Positions 39,301 to 51,600 of a DNA stretch of 64,000 bases are shown here, one piece after another. Made by a program: the position numbers and the translations under genes. Source of the DNA: Orientallactaga sibirica (Eukaryota; Chordata; Mammalia; Rodentia; Dipodidae); contig JAEOAD010000034.1 of assembly GCA_036365145.1 (NCBI GenBank), forward strand, positions 19,497,501 to 19,561,500, given 5' to 3'. The notes below the pieces were generated by a model. The model was not told the origin of the DNA, ran no database searches, and saw only the letters and a program-made list of their open reading frames with translations. Every line of letters begins with the position of its first letter. Positions within the stretch are counted from its first letter, which is position 1.

Positions 39301-41299
39301 AAAGAAATGACTCTCTGTACTGAATTATGCAATCCTCAAAGTAATCTTGTGAGTTACTGATTGGTATCTATACCCATTTTATTGATAAAAGATTGAGGAT
39401 CTGCATTTTGACTAAAGTCACACAACTAGCTTATGGTAGAAGACTCAGATTTACCCTCAAACTCAGCTTCTACTCTTACCCATAGATGTTAACTTGAAAA
39501 CAACCAGCCTATACTCAATACTGTTAGGCAGATCCAACAAGAGAGCGGAGATATGTGCCAGGTGGGTCTCTAGTACAGCCACATAGAGGATGGACTCGGG
39601 ATTTGCACTTGTGTCTCTTTCTGGGGCTCGTTAAATAGAAGCTGCCTAATGTAAACAGTCTCTTCACAGGTCTGCCCTGGGGTGGAACCAGATGGTAGAA
39701 AAGGCCTGGATTGCCAGGCAAGGGACTTAATTGCTCACTCCCTGACCTTCACCCTTCCCATTTACAGGAAGACAGAGTGAGATGAATTTATCTCCAAAGG
39801 GCATTTCAGCTTGGGCGTTTTGCCAACCTTCTTCCAAGTGAGTGCCACAGAAGAAAGCTTGACCTCTGCAGGCAGCAAGCACACAGCTCTGTGGACGAAG
39901 TGACTGTCCTGTCCACTCTTGTCTCTCACACTCTGGCACTGACATTTAAATTCCTAGCTACCTTCCCTGGCAAAGGCCACCAAAGAGCAGTGAACTTTCT
40001 GCTATGCTTCTAGTGCACTTGCTTTTCCTGCCTGCCATTGGGTGCTGCCACAGAGCTGGGGGCATTCTACAGACAGACCTTTGAGACCCTTTGATGTCTG
40101 AACTAGGAACGTCTTCAGAAATCCTTATTCCAAACATCACATTCTATGTAGATAGGGAAATAGTAGGTAGATGAAAGACTGGCCTGAAGATGTATGGTCA
40201 TCTCTACTGCCTTTAAGATGAGCCAGAAGCCCGTCCTGGCTGGGAGGGCTGGGTCTGCAGAAACACAAGGGCCTGTGGGCCCAGGAACTAGGGACTCTGT
40301 TCATCTCCATGTACTGCCAGCCACTATATCCAGCGCCCGCCTCCAAATCCCCAACCTTTGCAGAAGGCTGCTTTCAATTAGAGGAGTTAACGATGTCTTG
40401 CTTTCAAAGGGTTTCCTAAATCCAGTTTATCTTCTACCCACACACGATGTACACAAAGGCAGGGAGACAGAGTGAGAACAGGGGGAGTAGAGGTTCTGGT
40501 GTTTTCCCACAGAGGGACATGCCATGAGGTTTCCATTGAGTTCTGATTTTACAGTTTTTCATGCCCTTTTGTCAATCTGAGGAGGGAGGAAATGACCCTC
40601 AAACCTCTGGCACATCCTCTCCAATTTCCTATTTCTATCAAAAGGAACCTGTGATGGTCCTCAAAACAAACCAGAGGAAAGGGAACAGGGAGGTGGGGGG
40701 GGCATGGAGACGCACACTGGCAACACTGCACAAGTGCACACATGGGCACAGCCAGACAATGTTTCCCAAGATTTCTCCTTAGGCCACATTTTAACCTCAG
40801 GCTTGCAATTCCAATGCCAAGTTATTTCTTCAAGAATTGCAAGGTCATAAGAGGGGCAGAAGTTGGTTTCTTGGTATAAGCCATAGAGATCTCTGGATCC
40901 TGAAGAATGCAGGAGAGAAAGATAACTAGGAGGCAGCCTACCAGGCGATGGCTATAAAAGGCCGGGGAAACCTGACACAGAGTAGCCTACATGAAATAAA
41001 CCTGCCTCTCAAACCCAGTTTTGCTGCACAGGACTCCCCTGAAAGAGGGAATGGATACAATCTCTTTAAAATGCTATACCTGGGCTGGAGAAGTGGGCTT
41101 AGAGGTTAAGGCACTTGACTGTGAAGCCTAAGAATGCATGTTTGAATCTTCAGGTCCCATGTAGCCAGACACACAGTGATACAAGCACACAATGTTGCAC
41201 ATGTGCACAAGGGGGCTCACATGTCTGGAGTTCATTCACAGCAGCTGAAAGGCCCTGGTGTGCCCATTCTTTCTCTCTCTCTCTCTCCCTCTCTTTCTA

Positions 41300-41330
<31 letters not shown>

Positions 41331-42642
41331 AAAAATAAAAAATATATATAAATAAAAAAATGCTATACCTACACAGGATGCTGTTCATGTATAATCTCAT
41401 TACACTTTCATAACTCTGGTGAATAAGAGTTTTGGTCTCCCATTGTAAGATCAGTACTTTGAGATTTGAGAAAACATTGGTCAGTCTACCATGGCTTAGC
41501 AGACAAACTCAAATATCCTGACTCAGTGTCTCTTCCCTTTCCTCCCCTTGGCTAGCCTTTGCAACCAGGCCTGGTCCACACTGTTGGTGTCACATACCCA
41601 CATTGTGGTTTCCTGCCTATGCCTTTGACTTTCCCTTACTACACTTCAAGAGCATTGCCTATGCCTGATAGATCTTGTTTTCACCAGAATCTAACTCAGA
41701 TCATTATGCATGACTCTGTGAATACTGCCAATGTTGAACGGATGTGGCTTTTCCAAGGCTATGAGTGTGGTCCATGGGTAACGGACTCAATCTAGAAGCC
41801 AGGTCATCATGGACCTTCACCAATGCACAGAGGTGCTAATAATACTGATAATAACTGTATGGTGCAAGGAAGGCATGGGATTCGTTCCCAAGCACTCATA
41901 GGCACTAGACCTAGGCAGTCTATGGTGCCTCAAATGGGATGAGATATGATGACATATGATAATGACAATGAGAACTGGAATCATAATTTTCATAATGAGT
42001 ATAGTGTAGCACAGATCCCAAATTCATTATTACATTTAATCCTTCAGATCACTCTTTTACTTCCCAGATAAGGAATGGAAGCTGTTGGTTGAAGTACAAT
42101 GGCCTTTGATCCTACTGGAGCAGTAGAGGGAAAGCTGTGACATCATTGCTGTCATTCCTAGCTCCTTACCCATGACATACATCACTCATTCAAGTCTGTG
42201 ACTTTGCCCTCATATATTGTCTGCCTTTTGGGCTTATCTCAACTTAACTTTGAGGACTGCTCATAACTGGATTAGGAGATAAATCTTGTTACATTTCTTG
42301 AACTTGAACATTAACTCATCAAGGGCAAGATTTATATCTTTGGTATAAAGAACAGGGGAAGGTCTGTCCTCAGAACATATTAGTTAGATAGCAGAATGGA
42401 GTAACAACAATGATACATCCCATAGGTTCTTTCAGTTAATGCACACCAGAAACAAATATAACTAAATGTTCCAACCACATTAAGGACTTCACATATTGTT
42501 TGCAGAGTGCTATAGACCTCTTCTGCCTGGGTGTTTTCCTCTATACCTACATACACCTTTGCTTGTTCGCTCAGCTCCTTATTCAGGACTGACACACTGA
42601 GCATGGAAACTTTAAGGGCAATCAAGGGTTAACAGATTTACA

Positions 42643-42680
<38 letters not shown>

Positions 42681-45600
42681 CCAATCCCCTTCTCCAACCT
42701 TCTTTTTACACACTTAATACAATGAGAGGGAAAAGAGGAGGGAGGGGGAGTAGGTTTTCTTTCATTGACCATTAGAAACAATTATCACTTTCCCCAGGCC
42801 CCCAGAGCAGCTTTCTCCTTTGATGCCTGCCTTAAAGAGATAGAGAGGAGGGGGAGAAGTGGGCTGCCTTTCATTCAACTTGAGGATTTATTCTTTGGTG
42901 TAAACAATCAAGTAAAGAAGTGTTTCCTGTGTGCAGAATGAGAGTACGGAACAGACAGATGCCTCCTTTGCCCTCCCAGAGTTCTGGAAATAGTAGCAGA
43001 TCTCAGAGCCTCCTCGTAGGAGACAATTCTAGACAAGAAAGGTTGGCATTGGATGCCCTCCAGCCTTGGGTCTCAGCTGGTTAGCACCTTGGTGCCCCAG
43101 GGTTCTATCTCTAACATATTACACACTTCACACTCCTCAGAGTTCTAATACCCTCCAAGCCTAAACCGCCTTACACATATGAAACCCTGTGATTTTAAAT
43201 GCAAGTACCTGGCCCAATCAAAGGATCTTGAGGAAAAGATGGGCTTTTCCCTGGAAATCATTTAAGAAGTAACTGATGTACAGCATACTAACATGGTCAC
43301 AGGTTGTGTAACTAATTCTCATAAAGGGGAATTGTTTCAGAATCATAGAATTAGTTCTTGGGGACTACTTGCTCAATTGTTTAATTTCACAGACACAGAC
43401 TTGGATTTAATTATGGACAAAAAGTGTCTCAAGTTTCTTCTAAAGGCAAAGCTACTATTGAAGTCAAAGACAATATCCACAAAGGTGAGGAAGCCAGTGG
43501 TTCCTTTGCTGTCATTGACTAACCTACCTCATGTTCCAAGCACACAAAGTTCCCACACTCTTGGGGACTATATCTTCAAGTTCTCCTCCTCCTCTTCTTT
43601 CTCACTGTCCTGAAGTTCTGATGGGATAATTAGCATGCCAAGGCTACACCTGTCATAGGGGTGGGGGTGGTGATGTGTGGATGTGTCCTCTGTTTGTATT
43701 AGTGAGACATGATTTTCTATTCCCTGTCCATTCTACAGGTGAAGAAGCCAAGGCCCAAACAGTCAGAAAAGATGGCCAGCCATGATGAGGCAATTGGTAC
43801 AGGTATTTCCCATAACCAACTAGATGCTTCTTCTACCCTTACCATTAATACCATCCTTCTTTGGGACGGGAGAGATTTCTGTTCTGCTTGCTGGAGATGA
43901 AAGTAACCATTCACAAGAGCAGCGAGGCAACAATGGAAATGATGCTAGTCCCCATCTTACAGCACATGAAGTGTTAGCTTCCATGTCTCCGCCGCATGCG
44001 GAAGGGACTATTTTCCCACTTTACAAACAGAAGAGCAAGGCTTTATAGGCACTGGTTTAAGGAGGCACTGGGCAGGGTCTCAGGCTCCTCAAGCTAATAA
44101 ATCCTCTAACAAGGGAGAGTGATTAGTGTCGGATGTGCTGGTGGGCTTTGTGCGGCTGACAACTGCAGCCATGAAAGGCCCGTCCAGGCTCATTTCACAG
44201 GGGCCCTCACATGCTGCCCCTGGCTCCATAATTACACCATTCACCAGTCACCCAGGCTCGCCTCTGAACTCCTGACCTAGCACTGAAAGACTCAGGATCT
44301 CATTACTAATCTTTTAAGCCACCTAGTTCTCCAAAGTACACCCATTTATGTTGGAGGCCAAGGCTTGGTTGGAGGTGGGAGCTGGAAGGAGGGAAAGCTC
44401 AGCTCCTGGACTTGTCATGATATGGCCCTCATCCCTCTCTAGAGCTCCTAGCATGGTATGGTGGTTCAGTGCAGGGCAGACCAGCTTTGCCAAGTAGCTG
44501 GGCTATAACTGAGAAGGACTTTGAATAGGAAAGAGAAGGGCATCTGAGCCTACCTGCCTGTAATTTCAGAGGTATTGGGGGTGGCAAGGCCATGTTTGTT
44601 TGAATTGTTATTGCTGTTGTTGAAAAGGGATAAAATATGAGCATCATCTGCTAACATCTGGTGACATAATCTGCAGCAGAGGAACACAAGATCCCCAGCC
44701 AGATGGCTGGAGAGTGACTCCACATCTCATGTGCTGCCTCCAAGAGTAAGATGATGACAGGAAAGGGACATTGAGATGAGGGTCCTTCTTTGTATTCTAA
44801 AGACATGGTGGCACAAAATTGGGGGTTTCCACTGATCCTAGTTTTTAGAATAATTCAGGTTCATTTCTTTTAATTTCCAGCTGGAAAACAAGACCTTTTA
44901 ATTATTTGTATCCATTCATTCACTTATTGAACAGATATTTACTTAGCATTTATGAGGCACTAAGTTCTTTACTCAATTTGGTTTATATGAAGAAAATGAA
45001 TCCTATAGGAAAATATCAGTAGGATAGATAGATAGATAGATGGATAGATGATAGATATGTCCCTTCTCCTAAATAGCTGTCAAGCCTTTGGGGACAAGAA
45101 GGTGAAGAATTAAGCAAGCAAACACACATAGCAAAATGAGATTGGTCCTGCATTTGAAGTTTGTGCAGGATGACGGATAGACATGGACAATCAGGGTGTT
45201 GATAAAAACTATGCCAGGTCTAAAGTTCAAGCTCTTCTCATCAAGTAGACTCTGGAGAACATGAACTGGGGGAAAAAAAAAAACTAGAGAAAGGAAAAAT
45301 TGGGCCATAGCTAAGTCATGACAAGAACCAGTTGCCCCAGATGATGTCAATCACAGAATCTTGAAGATGAGGCTCAATATGCTAAACCTTGCGGACAACA
45401 CAGCATGCTAGTTTTAGAAAAAAAAAATTATTTTCTGTATTTTAAAAATCCCTATTTTTACATATATAATGAAAAAAGTTAATGACATATCAAGATAGGC
45501 TGGGTCTGATCAAGAGGGCACTGTCAGCTTCAGCCAGCATGAACACTCATCAGTAGAGACGAGCCCAGAGCTACTACCAACAGTAGGTGAGCATTCCTAG

Positions 45601-48600
45601 GCATCACCAGCTCCAGATAGGAATCTGGAAACATGGTGAATTTTACCTCAGAACCCAGAAACATTACCAGTCCTAGAGAAAGATGTTAAGCAAGGAAACA
45701 CTTCCAGTCATGGGTCTGAATATCAGGAAGCCGTCATTCTAGAATAAGACAGGGTAATATTGTCTGCTGTATACCCTAACATGCATTGTCTGCTCTATAC
45801 CCTAACATGCAAGAATGCTAGTTTAAGATTTAGGAACTAAAGGCTAAAATTACAAACCAAGTTAGTTTTCATCCAAAAATGTTCTTACTGGCTCTGAAGT
45901 ACCATTGGGAGACATAGCCAATATAAAGCCTAGGAACTCCTTACCACCCAGCTCATAGCCATGTAGACTTGGAAAGAGGTCATCAGAACCCTTCAGTCAA
46001 TTCTCTGGGAGTCTCCAGATAGTCACAGGTTAATTTCATGAGATAGATAGTAGAGGCTCAAGCAAATCTGAGTGGTATAGGCTTGCATGGAAATCAGAAT
46101 TTTGGTGTGCTACAGAATTCAGCAGAGATAAAGGCATTCTATAATAAGACTACCCAACCACACCTCTAATGTGGTAGCCAAAGTTGTCCATAGATGAGTA
46201 ACATTTAGATCAAATGTTGAATTGTAGAAATTTTGGGCATCCCTACTAACAATGTGCAGAATAGAAGGGGTTTAATAGATTATAGGCCCAGATGTGTTTT
46301 GATCTATATCAGACATCAGGAAAACTGGAATCAAGGGACAGCAATGAACTGATATGGATATATAATGGATCAGGTGAAACAGATTAAACTTAATCTGGGA
46401 ATTGACAAATACCTTACCTACAAAGTAAGTTGATGCATTTTTGCAAGACTAGAAAGAAGTGTTAGTGGATTTATTTCACTCATCCTTTCAGCAACCACTT
46501 ATGGTCAATGCATAGGACACTGGGCTCATACATAATGACGTGATTATAAAAAGTAAAATGAGTTATTGTTCTGCATATATGCTGCTATGCATTGAAAACC
46601 TTAAAGCAGTCTTGGAATCTTTTATTTGCTTTTTTAAAAAATTTTTCATTCTCTATATGGCTGAATTCTATGACCAATTAAAATTTGAATGAAATTTAAA
46701 AAAAAAAAAGAGTATGATAACCACATCCAAGCTCTGTTCCTGGTCATCCAAACCCTTGGTTAGGAATAGCAAAGCAGTGGTTAATGTCAGCTTTAACTGC
46801 TCAAGTCTATTCAGAAAGGTCAGAGGAGTGATTTTTCACTTAAAAACATCTGTGTCATGAAAGAACAAGATTTTCTCAAGTTCATAAAACTAGGAGTTTC
46901 GAGGTTGTTTTTGTTTGCTTCCTTCACCCCTTCTTCCTCATCTCCACTTTTGCAAATTAAAGTCTGTGTGGCACAAATTATGCTCAAGTAACATTGCTTG
47001 CTAGGAACCCCTGCCAGATTTTAAAACAGCTTCACAGAGTGCATTTGCTCCTGGGTCTTGCTTCTCACTGTAGACTTTCTTGGGGTTCTCTGATGCCCTC
47101 TTATAACTACTGTGTGATTGGATCTTGTTCTTTGCTCTTAACAAAAGAGATACTCAGGCTACTTAGAGAGAAACATCACCAACAATCTTAACTGGAATTG
47201 GATCCTGTGAGCTATAGAATCAACCAGCCAGGTAAGATTAATCCACTGGTACAATAGTGGTGTGACTGTTATTGGAGTAACCAACTGTCCTCTAATTGGA
47301 TCTGAGCCTGGCTTATAGGAGAAAATTCATTCATGGTACTGAAAACTAGTCAAAAGTCCAAGACCAAGAAGGTCATAGATTCTGGTATGGGGAAGGGAGC
47401 TAGTATTGTTTGGTTAAATGGACATGTCATGCCCATCAAATTTCCCTCTAAATATTTATGTCTATGTCCATAGATTAGTGTTGCTCTCAGCTTTGGTCAG
47501 AGAAGCTTTTTGCAGATGGCAATGACTACTGGGGAAACTCAAAACTTACCAAAGTGCTAAGTGGTTGTTAAGTGTTCAGTGCTAAATTAGACATCTGTTG
47601 TAGCTTGAATGCATGTCCCTCATAGACTCGGGTATTTTATTAAAGCTTGTAACTTGGGTATCCATTCACCTGGTAGGAGGAGATGTTACTGAGGATGGAT
47701 CCTGGGGTCCAGCCCTAAGGTGTGTTTTGGGGCAGATCTGATTTATACCCCAAAAGGTGTTCAGAGAGGTTTGATCTCTGTGGGGTCCTCTTTCCTGCTT
47801 GTTCCTGGTTGTGTGTGTTTGCTGCTTTGTTGTGGACTGATGGTAGTTTCTCTCTCTCTGCTTGGATTTATGAATGGGAGCCAGCTTCTTTTGCCATAGA
47901 TGGCACTTCCCTTGGATCTGTAAGCTTGAAATAAATTCCTTCCTCCCATTAATTGTGCCTTGTTTGGATATTCACATAAGCAACAAGAAATTGTCTACAT
48001 CTGTTTTATGCCTTCCAAGACTCAGAGAACATTGTGGAAGAGATATGGAGGAGTATTTTGAAACACTGTCTTTTATATATGAACTTCCTATAGCAATCAT
48101 GATCTTACAATAGCTGTCATTTCCTAACCAAGACGGGGCTCACAAACATGTCATCAAAGATGATGAAGGGGGTTACAAAAAGACATAAAAATAAAAGAGG
48201 AACTACTTGACAAAAGGGGGTTACAAGAATAGTGTCAGGGAAGAGAGACAAAAGAAGGTTTGGGGAAGGGGTTATGATCAAAATACATTGTATACAAGTA
48301 TTAAAATTGTCACTAACAAAGTTAAAATTAAAATGAAAACCTAGGCAAGGTGGCATATGCCTTTAATCCCAGCACTTGGGAGACAGAAGTAGGAGGATCT
48401 CCATGAGTTCAAGGCCAGCCTGGGACTACAGATTGAGTTCCAGGTCAACCTGTGCTAGAGTAAGACCCAATATCAAAAAAAATAAATAAATAAAAAATTA
48501 AAAAGGAAGCATGGATCTTTCCTGATTTAGCCCAGCTTCAGTTCTCTTGGGAATAGGCTCCAAAGGATGCATGGTAGGTTTAAATGTGCAAACACAGCAA

Positions 48601-51600
48601 GAGGTCAGAGAGTTACTGAAAGAACAGAGCTGGCCTGTAACTCCCAATACCAGGATGTGGTTAACATCCACAGTGAGCTGTTGATCAGAGAGACCTACAA
48701 GGTTTCCCAAAAGAAGACAGACTTCTTTTGATTACCCACCAAAGGTTAATAGTAAGACCTTACTGCCGAAGACACCATATGCTGTCAGTACAGAACATGG
48801 AGAGACCTGGTAGGAATCTGGAAGAGAGTCAGTCTCCAAACAGTTGGCCTGTCTAGTGCTAGAAGGCACTACATGAGCTACTGGGGGGAAATGACCAACA
48901 TCTGTCCAAGCAACTTAAGGTCTAAGCTACTCAGCAGCAAACAACCTGACGTGATGCTCACCCAAGCACAATAGTGGCATACAGCCATGGTGAGTAACCA
49001 ACTGCTCTTGGATTGGCTAACAGATCAGCTCAGTGGAAAGAACCCATAGCTGGAACTGGAAAACAAGTCAGAATCATATCCAAATCATGAGTTCACTCTC
49101 CAATATCAAGTTCCCACCGATCTTGGGCTACAAGAGGGCCTATATCTATTAAATTCTCTCTTTAACTAATAATGGTTATCCTATTTATCTGGTGCTGACT
49201 TCACTCTATGTTGGAGAAATTTCTTCTCTTTTTCATATGGGCATAGAACCTGAAGAGAGAATCAGCACATTGCACCTCACCAGGGCTCTAGCTGAAATGA
49301 TAGAGTAATTGGGGAAATGAGCAAGAGTGCTGCTTTCTTAGTGAACCTGGTATCAGCACAAGGGTGAAGGGGATAGACACAGAGAACACTCAACTCCTAC
49401 CAAAGCAGATATCCAGAGACTCCCAAGACCTCATCACCTAAATAGACCTAAAACTAACCCAACATGGCTCAGGGAAATTTGCAGAAGAGAGGATGGAAAG
49501 ATTGTTAGAGCCACAAGTTGGGACATTATACACACAATCAATGCCTCTTCCCCATAACTGATGGCTACCCCCACAATGCATGACCCACAATCCCCATGGG
49601 GATAACTGGCATTCAGTAATAAGGAGGGTCTCTTTGGGGGAGGGCAGGAATGAGGGTAAGGGTGGTCCTAACATGTGCAGTTTACACACTAAGTATGTAC
49701 ATAACTAATAAAAAATGTTTCAGCTTCAGCAAGAACTCAGTCCTTATGTCAAGGATAGCACTACTCTCTGTCCTGCCCTTCCATATTTCAGAGGTAAGGA
49801 TAGTATCTGTGATGAGCAGCTAGGATTGCTTTGTCCATTAGGTGTTCAGTAGATACTGCTGACTCTCATGACAACCAGCCAATCAGCAGAGTCCTTTGAG
49901 GGATGGGAACATTTCAGAGTCATGCTTTTCCTCAGTGGCAGCCTTGGCCATGCTCTGCATAGCAGTGGAGCCTCTACAGCATGATTTGGGGTCAAATATA
50001 TGAATTTCTTCAGAACAGCTATACCTGCCATTTTCCTGACCAGAAGTCACACACATTTTATGGTTAAAGAGATGTGTGTAGGAATCTCTTTGAAACGGTT
50101 GCTGTCTACATTACTCCACCAAAGAAGGAGGTGATGCTGCATACTCTGAAGACTTCTGTAAGAACCCAAAGGAAACTGGGTGTGATGACACATGCTTGTT
50201 ATGCTAGCACTTGGGATGTGGAGACAAGTAGACAAAAAAATTAAGGTCATACATGACTGCATAATATGTTCAAGGTCAACCTAAGATGTATTTCTTTCTT
50301 TCTTTCTTTCTTTTTTCAAGGTAAGGTCTCACTCTAGCCCAGGCTTATGGGAATTCACTATGCAGTATCAGGGTAGCCTTGAACTTACAGCAATCTTCCT
50401 ACCTCTGCCTCCCAAGGGCTGGGATTAAAGGCATGTGCCACTACGCCCAGTTAAGATATATTTCTTATGCATGTGTGAATATATGTTCATGTGTGTGCAT
50501 GTCCAGGTAAGCCTGTAGGTGCACAGAACAAATGACAATGCCCAGGAGTTCTCCAATTAGGCGAGACTGGCTGACCAGTGACCCTCAGAGCTCCTCCTCT
50601 CTCTGCCTTCCCAATACTGGGATTACAAGAATGTGCTACTTGCCCAGCATTTTACATGGCTTCTGGGATAGAACCAAGATACTCACTTTACTGACTGAAC
50701 CATCTCCCTAGCCTCATCCTGGGAACAAACAAAAGTCAAGTGTGTAGACACATCACACACACTAGGAAACACACAATGAACAGTTTCCTCCTTCATCCCT
50801 CCTTCCTTCTTCACACCTGGCTATTCAGGGGTTTAATTCTGCATTCAAATTTTAAACTACCCTGCCTCATCCCTGGGTCAACTGCAGACTTTATCTTTGT
50901 AAGTATCAACAAAATCCATGTAAACTCGTGAAAATTGCAGTAGCTGCCTCACAGGAAGGTTGGCAGGTCTAAATGTGCAAACACAGAGTTGTGACCCTTG
51001 CACACTCTTCCTATGATTATCAATGATTCTCACCATTTTGTTTTAATCATTATGGCCAAACTTGTGTGGACATTTCTTTCCCTCTTCCTCTCAGCTCTAT
51101 ATCTCAACTGTCTTCCTTTCCCCCTTTACCTTTCCCTTCTCCTTTCTTTCTTTCACTCTTTCACACCCTGCTGTGCAGAGCTTCTTACTGAGAGACCATC
51201 TGAAGGTGAGCTGCACTTTCAAGGTAGGAAGATAGCCCTAATGTTTTCACTAATCTCTGTAGGAAGCTAATCACAGGGGATCCTTGAGACCCCAAATCTT
51301 CACATATTGTCAAGACACAAAAGAATAGACCCTTTATCCTGAGCCTTGGTCTCCAAAAGCTGTTGGCAGATGGGCCGTTTATTCTTAAATATTTTTTTCA
51401 TGAGCTTATGATGTGCGAGATGTGGAAACACACACCCAAGTAGTAACAAGGAAAGCTCTGCAGACTCTGAGGTAAAGGCATACTCTGGAGGCATGGAGGA
51501 GTGGAGCAAACGTGAGGACTGGGTTAAGAGTGGCCATGAACTATCCCTTTTACCCCTTCCACCTCTTCAGATTACTTTTTTCTTTTGGTCAAATGATGGA

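Noticed and set aside
45470..47200. Possible LTR or L1 5' region
   Set aside because: The texture looks repeat-like in places ('attaaagtctgtgtggcac' near 46958), but I could not find paired ends, a TSD or shared landmarks.
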